NCBI GenBank assembly: GCA_934229785.1
Contig: CAKQEA010000004.1
Span: 62,001-126,000, forward strand
Source of the DNA: an uncultured Anaeroplasmataceae bacterium
GTDB taxonomy: Bacteria; Bacillota_I; Bacilli_A; Acholeplasmatales; Anaeroplasmataceae
Reading direction: 5' to 3'
Length of the DNA stretch: 64,000 nucleotides
In this document: positions 28,802 through 38,237 of the stretch, in pieces
Numbering within the stretch: position 1 is the first letter of the stretch
Layout of the letters: the number at the start of each line of letters is the position of its first letter
Translations under genes and position numbers: made by a program
The notes under the pieces: model-generated
What the model was told of the DNA's origin: nothing
Database searches by the model: none
Seen by the model: the letters and a program-made list of their open reading frames with translations, nothing else

Positions 28802-28924
28802 TTATAAGTCCTCCAATCTTTCTTTTGTTATTTCTATTAGTGCCTCATCTTCCTCATCTACATCATAGAAATAATCTACAAATTCTAATTTCTCAAAATC
28901 ATTGTTATTATAATTAAATCTCAT
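28802..28924 (-). CDS. small acidic ORF between the two recombinases
   Basis: 40 residues, starting MRFNYNNNDFEKLEF and ending in a very acidic stretch (DVDEEDEALIEITKERLEDL). Its start overlaps the end of the upstream recombinase pseudogene by 11 bases and its stop is 1 base before the downstream recombinase ATG, whose RBS lies inside it. This suggests translational coupling. A similar small ORF precedes the other recombinase. No known domain; possibly a recombinase accessory or directionality factor (inference). Confidence 0.65.
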   Translation of the reverse strand: MRFNYNNNDFEKLEFVDYFYDVDEEDEALIEITKERLEDL

Positions 28925-30307
28925 TGTCTTTTTCATCCAACTTCCTTAATTTTTCTTTATCTTTATCATAAATTCTTGTACCTGTTATCTTTCTTGTAAT
29001 TATTACACCATTATAGAAAGTAAACTTAACTAGTGTTCCAATAATTTTTATACTTACAATTAACTTATCAACCTTATCACCATCAAACACTTCAATAGGC
29101 TTCATATCAGAATCTACTATTTTTCTTGATTGAATATCTGAAATTTTAGATTCATACTCACTGATTTTTTTCTTTAAATTATCAAATTCAATTTTAAAAT
29201 TTGAATGAGGTATCCACCCATTTGCATTTAGTCTAACAAGTTCCAATTGTTCTTTTTGAAGTTTATCTATCTCAATTTGGATTTTTTTCTCTTCATCGCC
29301 TTGATATTTTTGGGTTACAAATTCGTTATAGGCATCAATAAACATTTCTTCGAGTTCAGTGTCTTTTACTCTAACTGAGGTACATATATTTTTAGGTGTT
29401 GCACAATACCAAACATTCATAGTTGGAGAATACTGACTTTTTGAGACTTTATGTCGATAATTGCAACCGCAACAACCACATTTAATAAGTCCAGTAAAAG
29501 CATAATGCTTATAGTGGTATCCAACAAGTAAAGGATTCTTCTTTTCAGCCATTACTTTTTGAGCCTTTTCCCTAGTCTCTCTATCAATAATGGCTTTATA
29601 ATGATTCTCAACATAGTACATATCTTCAGTCCCATTATTTTTCACATGGCGTCCTATGTACTTTTGATTGATACAATCACCAACATATTTCTCATTAGAA
29701 ATTAATTTCCCAATTTGACCTTTATGCCAAATCCCACCCATTGGACCCGGAACATTTTCACCATTAAGAATATCAGCGATTTCACCTTGAGAATTTCCTT
29801 CTAAATATAATTTGTAAATTCTTCTTACAACTGAAGCCTCATCCTCAATGATTTGAAACTTTTTAGAATTTTTTCCCATTGTATATCCATATAGTCTTCC
29901 ATTAATATTGCATTCACCTTTTTTAAACTTATCTTTAAATGTCCACTTAATATTTTCACTGTATCGATTTAAATCATCTTCAGCAACTGCAGCGGCAATA
30001 GTTAGATACAAATCACTATCAACAGCTAAAGTATCAATATTTTCTTTTTCAAAAATAACTCCAACATCTAATTCTCTAAATTCCCTAACATAACCTAGCA
30101 AATCTTCAGTATTTCTTGCAAATCTTTGAACTGATTTTGTTTACCACTAATTCCTTTATCTGCAAATAATCCAACATATTCATAATTAGGATCACTACCT
30201 AGTTTTTCATTCCAATAATTACTTTGGAAATTAAAGCTATGTTCTTGACTTCTTGAATTGGTTGAAACTCTAGCATATGCACATACTATTTTTTTCATTT
30301 GTATCAT
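28914..30307 (-). pseudogene. second large serine recombinase, broken by an internal deletion
   Basis: The first part (ends at 30095) reads MKKIVCAYARVSTNSRS to DKGISGKQ, then shifts frame and stops. The second part (from about 30150 in another frame) resumes at SVQRFARNTEDLLGYV and runs through a recombinase domain, zinc ribbon (IKCGCCGCNY) and coiled coil to 28914. Between GISGKQ and SVQRFAR an intact family member has about 25 more residues, so a deletion of a length not divisible by three removed them. The catalytic Ser and Arg codons survive, but no single product can be made. Confidence 0.85.
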
Positions 30308-30429
30308 TCCTCACTTGCTAATTCATCCTGTTTGAATAGTTCCCAAGAATTAATTGTTTTGTTGCCATCTGCATCAAATGCGTCAGGCTCTAAATAACCA
30401 CAATCTGGTTCTAAATAGTTTTTAATCAT
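30304..30429 (-). CDS. small acidic ORF preceding the broken recombinase
   Basis: 41 residues, starting MIKNYLEPDCGYLEPDAFD and ending KQDELASEE. Its TGA overlaps the ATG of the recombinase pseudogene by 4 bases (ATGA, 30304-30307). RBS GGAAAGG lies upstream. The layout matches the small ORF ahead of the intact recombinase. Unknown function. Confidence 0.6.
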   Translation of the reverse strand: MIKNYLEPDCGYLEPDAFDADGNKTINSWELFKQDELASEE

Positions 30430-30583
30430 AATTTACCTTTCCACTATTAGTTAGCTTCTGAACTAGCATCTAGAATCAAATTTTTATAATACTTTTAAGA
30501 GGCAGAATCCACATTCGTCAACATGGCACTCGTAAAAGTATTCAAGGTCAATCTTACAAGGTCTATCAAATTACTCAAAAATA

Positions 30584-30592
30584 TGCTATAAT
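30584..30592 (+). promoter_or_regulatory. extended -10 promoter of the ABC-3C operon
   Basis: TGCTATAAT: TG at 30584-30585 and a perfect TATAAT at 30587-30592; the -35 is poor. Reads into the operon starting at 30725, leaving a leader of about 125 bases. Confidence 0.55.
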
Positions 30593-30666
30593 AAATCAAT
30601 AAGTATTATTTTTTGCCTTGTATTACTTGACAAATATAGAATACAACATAAAAAATAATTTTAAAT

Positions 30667-30695
30667 ATTAGTACCTAAAACGTACCATTAGTACC
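30667..30695 (+). repeat. GTACC direct repeats in the ABC-3C leader
   Basis: ATTAGTACC occurs at 30667-30675 and 30687-30695, with another GTACC between them (30682-30686). The tandem lies between promoter and RBS, a place where a regulator could act. Confidence 0.55.
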
Positions 30696-30724
30696 AAAAA
30701 AGTATCTTTTTTTAGGAGGATTTT

Positions 30725-32020
30725 ATGGAACGATATTGTGAATTTTGCAAGAAATTGTATAAGTTTAAAAAGGGAATAAAATCCCAAGCAAAATTTGTTA
30801 TAGAAATGTTTAACTCAAGTGGTCTAACATATTTTTCAGCTGATTATCATGAGGATTATGCCAAACTGCTTTTCAATGGGAAATTAGGAAATGAAATAAA
30901 AAAAATTACACAAACAATTCGTGATACTGCACCCCAAAAAATTAATATTACTAGTATAAGAGACTTCTTTTTTAAACATCTTGTAGACACAAAAATCGAT
31001 GAGATTTTCAGTTGCTTTAATATAACTAATCCACAAAAGAACTTTAATGTTTTTTTGTTTGCATTAGCAGAGGAATTCAAATATTACTGTGAACAAGACG
31101 AGGAATTTAATGCACCATCAGTCAAAGATTTATATGAAAAATATCTAAACACGCCTTCTTTTGGTACTGCTAAAATAATTAATGAGAATAATGCTGCTAT
31201 TGAAAAACTTCTTCTTTCAGAATCTGGAGATTTATGTCCAATATGTGGGAAGCCTTTGTACACTGATGAAAGAGGGAAAAATAAACCCAATTATTCTATT
31301 CTACCAATATTTCCTATAGTAAGGACTGAATATGAGACATCAAAACTACTTGAAATCGAAAAGAAAATACCTGATGATTTTTATTCGCAATCAAATCTAA
31401 TTGCTGTATGCCTTTCTTGTTCTTTTGAGTATGATAATTTAAAAGATGATGAAAAAATTGAAAGGTACAAATATATAAAAGACAGAAAAAAAGCTCTTCA
31501 AAAAAAAATAGAAGAACGCAGAAAACTTAGCAATTATAAACTTAATTCTAGAATATGTAGCATATTAGATTTAATAAAAGATAAAAAAGTCAATATTATA
31601 AACGGAAATATTATAAAAAATATTGAAGGTAGAATAGTTACTCTATCAGATGGCTCAATTATTGAACTAAATGATGAAGTAACATTTACACCTGCTACTA
31701 TTAAAGATAAAATTAAAGATGATGAAGACTTAATAGACCAATTAAATAGAATAGTACTTACCTACTATCAAAACATAAAGGCACATCTTTTACTATTAGA
31801 TGATGAAGAAATTGGATTTTTTGATGAACTTAAAGACCAAATTAATGATGCATATCAAGTTTTAAAAAGGTCTTACATAGATAAAAAAGTTATCATTTTA
31901 AAACTTAATCATTGGCTATTAAGACAACTAATGCCACAAGATCAAGCTGATTTATATGAATACGAAGGTATGATAATAATTGCCTTTTTCATTCAAAATT
32001 GCGAGGTGTTTGAAGTATGA
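30725..32020 (+). CDS. ABC-3C system effector-type protein (degenerate HNH plus ABC-3C C-terminal domain)
   Basis: 431 residues. A Cys pair lies at the N terminus (Cys5, Cys8). An HNH-like zinc knuckle follows with LCPICGKPL (Cys171, Cys174) and NLIAVCLSCSFEYD (Cys229, Cys232). The catalytic His of HNH enzymes, normally in a DH-x-x-P motif between the pairs, is absent (YSILPIFPI), and the usual His after the last Cys is Ser. The C terminus (about residues 315-431, ending FFIQNCEVFEV) matches the ABC-3C C-terminal domain as I know it. In ABC-3C systems this protein carries the effector activated by the ATPase. AGGAGG precedes the ATG. Overlaps the next gene by 4 bases. Confidence 0.75.
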   Translation: MERYCEFCKKLYKFKKGIKSQAKFVIEMFNSSGLTYFSADYHEDYAKLLFNGKLGNEIKKITQTIRDTAPQKINITSIRDFFFKHLVDTKIDEIFSCFNITNPQKNFNVFLFALAEEFKYYCEQDEEFNAPSVKDLYEKYLNTPSFGTAKIINENNAAIEKLLLSESGDLCPICGKPLYTDERGKNKPNYSILPIFPIVRTEYETSKLLEIEKKIPDDFYSQSNLIAVCLSCSFEYDNLKDDEKIERYKYIKDRKKALQKKIEERRKLSNYKLNSRICSILDLIKDKKVNIINGNIIKNIEGRIVTLSDGSIIELNDEVTFTPATIKDKIKDDEDLIDQLNRIVLTYYQNIKAHLLLLDDEEIGFFDELKDQINDAYQVLKRSYIDKKVIILKLNHWLLRQLMPQDQADLYEYEGMIIIAFFIQNCEVFEV

Positions 32021-32265
32021 GATTTCCAAATAAACTAACATCATTATCAGAGAGTTCTCTTCCTATATTTTCACTCATTGTTTCTAAAGTCAAAGAGGAA
32101 GACTACACTCCAATGCATCTATACAACCAAATAAAAAAAACAGCTGCATTTAAACATGCAAATACAACTTTATATGATTTTATTTTAATACTAGATTGCT
32201 TATATGCTCTTGGGCAAATCGAACTTATTGGCGAGGAGGTAATTCATTATGTTGGAAGAAATTAA
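32017..32265 (+). CDS. ABC-3C system middle component
   Basis: 82 residues. Small winged-helix-type protein (MRFPNKLTSLSESSLPIF; then YDFILILDCLYALGQIEL), with the size, composition and position of the ABC-3C middle component that links ATPase and effector. Its ATG overlaps the effector stop (ATGA) and its end overlaps the ATPase gene by 17 bases, a tightly coupled three-gene unit. Confidence 0.75.
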   Translation: MRFPNKLTSLSESSLPIFSLIVSKVKEEDYTPMHLYNQIKKTAAFKHANTTLYDFILILDCLYALGQIELIGEEVIHYVGRN

Positions 32266-33916
32266 ATGCGAAAAATTTAAACAAAAATCAATATCTTTTA
32301 AACAAGGATTAAATGTTGTATTAGGAACAAACAATGGCTCTAACTCTATCGGTAAATCAACACTACTAATGATTATTGATTTCGTTTTTGGTGGCGACGA
32401 TTATATCTATAGATGTAAAGAAGTTAGAGATGCAATCGGAGACCACACTATTTATTTCAAATTCAAATTCAATAATAAATCATATTACTTCTCACGTTCC
32501 ACTAAAGAACACGAAAAAGTATACATTTGTGATGAGAATTATAATCCAGAAGCAAAATATAGTTTAGATGATTATATGGATCAAATTGCAAAATTTTATG
32601 GAATAACGCCTTTTGATTTAACTTTAAGAAGTGCAGTTGCAACATTTTCAAGAATTTATCATAGGGAAACACTTAATGAAGAAAAACCTCTTAATGCTGC
32701 TTTTAGAGAGAAAACACAAGATGCAATTTTTAGACTATTAAAACTATATAATCGTTACAATAGCATCGTTGAATTAAATAAAAAATGCATTGAAATGAAG
32801 GAACAATTAGATACATTAAAAAAGGCAGCTGATTATAAATATGTTGCTAAAATAAATAAAGAAGGCTACAACAAGAACACGCAGTCATTACTTAATTTAC
32901 AAAATCAATTAAATGACTTAGAGAAAGAAAATGAACTAGGAATTTCAAATAAAAACAAAATAAAAAGTCAAAGACATAATGAATTATTAAATCAAATTCA
33001 ATCTTTAGAAAATGCTCGAAATTCCCTTCAATCCGAGAAAAATAAATTATCAATAGAAACAAAAAAGACATCAGCAAACTTTGAAAAATTGATAAAAGAA
33101 TTATCTAAATTTTTTGACGTAAAGATTGAAAATTTAACACAAATTGAATCATTTCATATCCAACTTAGTTCAGTCTTAGGGAAAGAATTTACTTATGCCA
33201 AAGAAAAACTTGACAATAGCATAAATTACTTATCTACTGAAATCACAAAATTAGAAGATGAATATAAAAAATTACAACAAATTGATAATGTATCTAAGGC
33301 AATATTATCAGAACATTTACGTTTAAATAAGGAAATCGATAAACTGACAAAGGAAAATGAGTTCTATAAATTAAAAGAAAAATTAAATAACGATCAGGAA
33401 GAAGCCCAAAAAAATCTCATTAATTCTACAGAAAACATTCTTAATAACTTACAAATAGAAATTAATAATTCCCTATCTTCTTTGGTGGAAGAAAATTTTC
33501 CTAAACCACATAATCCTCCAAGAATCACATTAAAAAGTCTAGATAGATATTATTATACAACACCTAATGATGGTGGAACAGGTACTCAACAAAAGGGTCT
33601 TATTTTATTTGATTTAGTTACTTTGAATAATACTTTTTTGCCGATTTTAATTCATGATTCTATTCTTCTTAAAAATATTGAAGACAAATCACTTGGAGCG
33701 ATAATTAATGAATATTGTAAAACAAATAAACAAATATTTATTGCATATGATAGAGCTGATACATATACTGATGAAATTAGAGATACATTAGTCGCTAATT
33801 CAGTTATTAAGCTTGGAGATAATGGTAATCAATTATTTGGCTTCTCTTTTACTGAATTCGAAGAACAAAAGAAAAAAGAGTTATATAATGAAAATAAAAC
33901 TAGCCTAAACGAATAA
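32249..33916 (+). CDS. SMC-like ATPase with DUF2326 domain, ABC-3C system
   Basis: 555 residues. Walker A is in GTNNGSNSIGKST (residues 26-38), the form found in DUF2326 ATPases. Long coiled coils span about residues 155-400 (repeated Leu/Lys/Glu heptads), and the C-terminal DUF2326 domain carries LPILIHDS, the Walker B-like strand, then FIAYDRADTY. In these three-component systems the ATPase senses invading or damaged DNA and controls the effector; that role is inferred from the family. Ends in a bidirectional terminator. Confidence 0.85.
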   Translation: MLEEIKCEKFKQKSISFKQGLNVVLGTNNGSNSIGKSTLLMIIDFVFGGDDYIYRCKEVRDAIGDHTIYFKFKFNNKSYYFSRSTKEHEKVYICDENYNPEAKYSLDDYMDQIAKFYGITPFDLTLRSAVATFSRIYHRETLNEEKPLNAAFREKTQDAIFRLLKLYNRYNSIVELNKKCIEMKEQLDTLKKAADYKYVAKINKEGYNKNTQSLLNLQNQLNDLEKENELGISNKNKIKSQRHNELLNQIQSLENARNSLQSEKNKLSIETKKTSANFEKLIKELSKFFDVKIENLTQIESFHIQLSSVLGKEFTYAKEKLDNSINYLSTEITKLEDEYKKLQQIDNVSKAILSEHLRLNKEIDKLTKENEFYKLKEKLNNDQEEAQKNLINSTENILNNLQIEINNSLSSLVEENFPKPHNPPRITLKSLDRYYYTTPNDGGTGTQQKGLILFDLVTLNNTFLPILIHDSILLKNIEDKSLGAIINEYCKTNKQIFIAYDRADTYTDEIRDTLVANSVIKLGDNGNQLFGFSFTEFEEQKKKELYNENKTSLNE

Positions 33917-33932
33917 TAATATTTTCATAAAC

Positions 33933-33980
33933 AAAAAAAGACCACCAGGGTGCTATAAACACTCTAGTGGTTTTCGTTTA
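33933..33980. terminator. bidirectional intrinsic terminator
   Basis: ACCAC-AGGGTG pairs with CACTCTAGTGGT (33941-33972). A T-rich tract follows on the plus strand and a run of A precedes it, so it can stop both the ABC-3C operon (plus) and the restriction-modification operon (minus). Confidence 0.8.
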
Positions 33981-34103
33981 TATAAATAATTAGAATTTCA
34001 AAAACTTATTTAATGTTATACAAAATTATTATATTTTCAACAAAATTCTAAGTAAGCATTAAAATTCTATAAGCTACAAATAAATCCATTTTCTTATTCA
34101 ATA

Positions 34104-35171
34104 TTATTTTTTGTATCGAACTTGCAAATTAAGAGTAAAGAAAACTTCACCATTTTCTTCATATAGTTCAAGCATATGGTATCTATGAGTTGATGGGGAA
34201 TCCAACTTGCTTTCATTCATTATAAATTTAGCGACCTCTTGAGGATAATACATCAAATCAAGCACAACAACATCACCATTATTCTTAACAATTATTAATC
34301 CACCATTTACAGAATTTATACCATTCCAAATACTTCCAGGTACAAAACCAAATGAAATACCATTTAAAAAATCACCTAGTTTTTTTTCAGCCATTAACTG
34401 AGATAAAGTAGGATTAGCAAGTTTAAATATAGATTTTAAATCTTTATCATCATATTCATAAGAATATAATAATGTGTTTCCTAAATATTGTGGCAGCAAA
34501 GAATCAATCATTTTAAGATTATATTCAAAAGTAGATGATACAACATTTTCAAAAGTTATTGTAACTCCTGAATAACTTTTAATTTTTCTTATTCTATCTA
34601 ATAATTTAGTTCTTGTTTCTATAGAGTTAACGCTAGCTATTTTATCTAGTGGAAAGTTATTTACCTTGTATTTGAAATCAGTATTGTTACTTGCATTTAA
34701 TATTGTAGCTGGACTTCCTAATGAAGATTTAATGCTATAGTTTAATGAAACATTAGTTGATTTTAATGTATCAAATGAGATAGTAACAATATCCGACTTA
34801 TTTTTTGATTTAGATTTAAATGAACAATTATTGGTCATTGAGCTAACAAATTCTTCACTTGAAGGAATTGAAAATGCACCTTTTTTTTCTGTATGACTTA
34901 AAATTGAATTTAAGAGTTTGTTTCTTTCTCTATCAAGAACCTCTTTACTCATACAATTAATTTGTTTGTTGTCTGCATATACTAAAATATCACCATTTTG
35001 TGAAATAACATATTCTAATTTAATTTTAGAATCTAAAATAACTTTTTTTACTATGTATATTAACTGATTAATATTTTTTAAAGCACTGTCTACTAGTTGA
35101 ACATTAGGCTTTACTAACAAAAATAAAACGCCATAAAATTCAGACCATTCTCCTCGATTAAAACTATTCAC
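34104..35171 (-). CDS. HpaII-family type II restriction endonuclease
   Basis: 355 residues from a GTG start at 35169-35171, which has AGAGAGGA 9 bases upstream; the in-frame ATG at 35210 has no RBS. Length is close to R.HpaII (about 358). Typical features are RGEWSEFYGVLFLL at the N terminus and the family signature YSIKSSLGSPATILNAS. The partner is the C5-methylase 65 bases upstream. Family members cut CCGG; the site here is inferred from family, not proven. Last gene of the operon. Confidence 0.8.
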   Translation of the reverse strand: MNSFNRGEWSEFYGVLFLLVKPNVQLVDSALKNINQLIYIVKKVILDSKIKLEYVISQNGDILVYADNKQINCMSKEVLDRERNKLLNSILSHTEKKGAFSIPSSEEFVSSMTNNCSFKSKSKNKSDIVTISFDTLKSTNVSLNYSIKSSLGSPATILNASNNTDFKYKVNNFPLDKIASVNSIETRTKLLDRIRKIKSYSGVTITFENVVSSTFEYNLKMIDSLLPQYLGNTLLYSYEYDDKDLKSIFKLANPTLSQLMAEKKLGDFLNGISFGFVPGSIWNGINSVNGGLIIVKNNGDVVVLDLMYYPQEVAKFIMNESKLDSPSTHRYHMLELYEENGEVFFTLNLQVRYKK

Positions 35172-35235
35172 TTTAATTACTCCTCTCTTTTTACAAATAA
35201 AACTTAGCAAATTGAATCTTATATTCTTTCCATAG

Positions 35236-36108
35236 TTAGCTATTTTCTAAAATCTTAATCATTTCAAAACCAACAGCCTGAATGGCAGGTATAGCGACTG
35301 AATTCCCTAATTGTTTCATAGCAGCGCTTTTGGAAACTGGAAAAGTAAATGAATCAGGAAAACCCTGCATCCTTTTTCCTTCCTTAGGTCCAATTCTTCT
35401 TTCAACACCATCAACAATATAACCATCCCAGTTTCTTCTATCATCTATTGGAGACCCTTTCCCACCACATCTTAGTGTAAAACCAATTTTTCTATCTACA
35501 TGTCCCTCCCATATATCGCTCATTGTTGTTGTAAGAGGAACAGCTTGTGGAAAAACAAATTTTGAATGATCTAAATCATTTTTAAAACACACCATATATA
35601 GTCTAGGTCTATGCTGAGGGCAATTAAAGTCAGAAGCTTTAACTATTTGATAATACATAGTGTACCCCAATTCTTTAATAGTATTTTTTATTACTTCAAA
35701 TGTTTTACCATTGTCATGTGTAAATAATCCCCTTACATTTTCTAAAAATACTGCTTTAGGTTTTTTTATTTTTATTATATTTGCAACATTAAAAAATAGT
35801 GTGCCTCTTGTATCTTCAAATCCTTTCTTATATCCCGCTTGTGAAAAAGGTTGACAAGGAAACCCTGCACATAAAACTTCGTGATCTGGAATTGTAACTG
35901 GATCAATCTTTGTAATGTCTCCAACAAAATTTTGATTAGGCTCTCCATTTGTAAAAATCTTTGGAGATGAATCCTTAAAATTTGCGGTATATGTTTTTCT
36001 ACAATCTTCATCCCATTCAGATGCAAAAACACATTCTCCACCAAGATTTTTCATAGCAATGTGAAATCCACCTATTCCAGCAAATAAATCTATAAAATTA
36101 AATTTCAT
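35236..36108 (-). CDS. DNA (cytosine-5)-methyltransferase, HpaII-type partner
   Basis: 290 residues, a short C5-methylase. Motif I is FIDLFAGIGGFHIAMKNLGG, motif IV CAGFPCQPFSQAG with the catalytic Cys, motif VI ENVRG, motif VIII QHRPRLYMV and motif X LGNSVAIPAI. The target-recognition region is compact. The adjacent HpaII-like nuclease suggests both act on the same site, protecting host DNA. 15 bases after the HNH gene, so in one transcript. Confidence 0.92.
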   Translation of the reverse strand: MKFNFIDLFAGIGGFHIAMKNLGGECVFASEWDEDCRKTYTANFKDSSPKIFTNGEPNQNFVGDITKIDPVTIPDHEVLCAGFPCQPFSQAGYKKGFEDTRGTLFFNVANIIKIKKPKAVFLENVRGLFTHDNGKTFEVIKNTIKELGYTMYYQIVKASDFNCPQHRPRLYMVCFKNDLDHSKFVFPQAVPLTTTMSDIWEGHVDRKIGFTLRCGGKGSPIDDRRNWDGYIVDGVERRIGPKEGKRMQGFPDSFTFPVSKSAAMKQLGNSVAIPAIQAVGFEMIKILENS

Positions 36109-36123
36109 AATATTAAAGCTCCT

Positions 36124-37071
36124 TTATAATTGTAAATCTGGAATTTGATTATAAATATTAGTTCTATGGTAAGCTAAATATGTTGCACATTCTTTTGGAA
36201 TTCTATATTGTTTTCCATCATCAATATTCAATCTTTGCTTGTTCATATTAGACAAAAATGGTGAAACCAATATTGTTCCATTATCATTAAATGAAATAAA
36301 ACCAAGATCAAATAACTTATGGTATGTTGGTGTCATAATTAAACCATTATGTACATCATACATTTCTTTATCTGTAGAAATATTATGTGGCTTAATATGG
36401 CAAGCCTCTAATATTCTATCTTCTGTAACTTTTGTAATAATACATGCTGGCATGATATCTAAAAGATTTTGTCTCCATTGAACTTGACCTTTTCTCCTAT
36501 TAATTACTGCGTCTTTATTACCTGCTAATAAATCAACAATATCAGCCTTTTCATCAACTTCTTTTTCATCAATATAAAATGAAGGCTTTATATAAATATA
36601 TAACTTATTTGTTTTTATATCTTTAACCTTAACGAAATTTAATTTAGTTACTCTTGGAAGTGCTATATTTCTTAAGTAATCCCAATTAGCTGATGAATCT
36701 CTATCTTTAAAATTTAAATAATATCGATGCTGACTGTCATATTTCTTAGTAAAATGAATATTAATTATATCATCTACTATAGCGTTAGTCTTAATAACAT
36801 TTTCTTCATAATATTGTGAAATGTCTTGGGCATAATCTTGAACTGGATTTTCAAATTCATCCTTTGATTCAACCAAATATTTTTGAAGATCCTTTTTTAA
36901 TAATATAAAACTCTCAATATTTTCAAGGTCAAAAAATTCATCCAACAAAGCTTCATCATGACCAACATATATTCTTTTTTCACCCATACCACTTGTAAAT
37001 AATTTATATTTCCTTGCAACAGCACATTCTTCAAAATTCATATCAAATGCATCTATTCTAGTTACTCTCAT
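36124..37071 (-). CDS. HNH endonuclease, probable type II restriction enzyme
   Basis: 315 residues. The C-terminal HNH_2-type domain shows GQVQWRQNLLDIMPACIITK, then ILEACHIKPHNIS (the His of the motif), NGLIMTPTYHKLFDLGFISF (Asn and second His) and ILVSPFL. The N-terminal half is probably the recognition part and is not assigned. It begins 2 bases after the second methylase gene stops. Most likely it cuts the site(s) protected by the two methylases upstream. Confidence 0.82.
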   Translation of the reverse strand: MRVTRIDAFDMNFEECAVARKYKLFTSGMGEKRIYVGHDEALLDEFFDLENIESFILLKKDLQKYLVESKDEFENPVQDYAQDISQYYEENVIKTNAIVDDIINIHFTKKYDSQHRYYLNFKDRDSSANWDYLRNIALPRVTKLNFVKVKDIKTNKLYIYIKPSFYIDEKEVDEKADIVDLLAGNKDAVINRRKGQVQWRQNLLDIMPACIITKVTEDRILEACHIKPHNISTDKEMYDVHNGLIMTPTYHKLFDLGFISFNDNGTILVSPFLSNMNKQRLNIDDGKQYRIPKECATYLAYHRTNIYNQIPDLQL

Positions 37072-37073
37072 AT

Positions 37074-38237
37074 CTATTCCTCCCCTAAATCAAATACACC
37101 AGTAGCTATAATATTTCTTACTATAGCCATCATTACATCTACAACTATAGAGTTACCTGCTTGCCTAAATATTTGCATCGGCGAAACAACTATTCTAAAT
37201 GAATCAGGATATCCCATTAATCTCAATGCTTCCCTATCAGTAAGGGATCTAATAGTTTTCTTTCCTTCTTCGTCAACACCTGTTGTTATATAATTATCAA
37301 CACCTGCTCTATGATGCTGAGTCATTGTCTTTAAAAGAGTTCTTGCTATAGGTTTATCAGTTTCAGTAGATGTCTTAAAGTTTTTTGTTCCACTTTTTAG
37401 AACATAGTCCCTAACTTTTGGAGTAATATTGAACCTTGGATTAGGCGTTCCTGGAATATGATTAATTGTTATATTTCCATTATCATCATAATAATAATTA
37501 AAATTAGTTGGATCATATGCACAGTTATCTTCTAATACATCTTGCATAAAGAATGACAAATTATCCGTTCCAATTCCATCAGGATATTCAAAATTTGGAA
37601 CATTGATATCGTCTCTTATACCCACTACAAACAATCTTCTTCTAGTTTGAGGAATTCCAAAATCAGATGCATTTAAAACCTTGGGTTCAGTAATTCTATA
37701 ATGAAGTGTATTCATGAAAATGTCTTTTATTTTTTCCCAAGTTTTCCCATTATCATGGGTTATTAATCCTCTCACATTTTCATATATGAAAACTTTAGGT
37801 TTTACTTCTTTAATTATTCTTGCATAATCATAGAACAACGTTCCTCTAGCATCCTCTAAACCACCTTGAAAGCCTATTGAAGAAAACGATTGACAGGGAC
37901 TTCCACCAACCAGCAAATCAACTTGATTTGCGTAATCTTTTCCATCCAATAATCTAACATCTAAATGGAAGTCATCTTCGTTTATTGGATAATTAGCAAG
38001 ATAACTTTTCTTAACATAATTTTGCTTTCTTGTAACTGAATATAATTTATCAACATATTCCTTTTTTTCTCTTTTAGATTCAAATTTTGAAATATCCTCT
38101 TTGGCTTTATCCAAATCGAAATCAACTTCTATTTCACCATTATCGCATGCAAAAACTAATTCGTAATCTTCATGTAGTCTAATTAAAGCCTGCTCTATTG
38201 CTCCAATACCACTAAATAATGTCGCTAATCTAATCAT
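37074..38237 (-). CDS. DNA (cytosine-5)-methyltransferase, second of a pair
   Basis: 387 residues from the ATG at 38235-38237, which has GGAG 9 bases upstream; an in-frame ATG at 38273 lacks an RBS. C5-methylase motifs: LATLFSGIGAIEQAL (I), GGSPCQSFSSIG (IV, catalytic Cys), ENVRGLI (VI), QTRRRLFVVG (VIII) and RQAGNSIVVDVM (X). It carries a charged insertion between motifs I and IV, as does its upstream paralogue. It overlaps that gene by 8 bases. Confidence 0.92.
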   Translation of the reverse strand: MIRLATLFSGIGAIEQALIRLHEDYELVFACDNGEIEVDFDLDKAKEDISKFESKREKKEYVDKLYSVTRKQNYVKKSYLANYPINEDDFHLDVRLLDGKDYANQVDLLVGGSPCQSFSSIGFQGGLEDARGTLFYDYARIIKEVKPKVFIYENVRGLITHDNGKTWEKIKDIFMNTLHYRITEPKVLNASDFGIPQTRRRLFVVGIRDDINVPNFEYPDGIGTDNLSFFMQDVLEDNCAYDPTNFNYYYDDNGNITINHIPGTPNPRFNITPKVRDYVLKSGTKNFKTSTETDKPIARTLLKTMTQHHRAGVDNYITTGVDEEGKKTIRSLTDREALRLMGYPDSFRIVVSPMQIFRQAGNSIVVDVMMAIVRNIIATGVFDLGEE

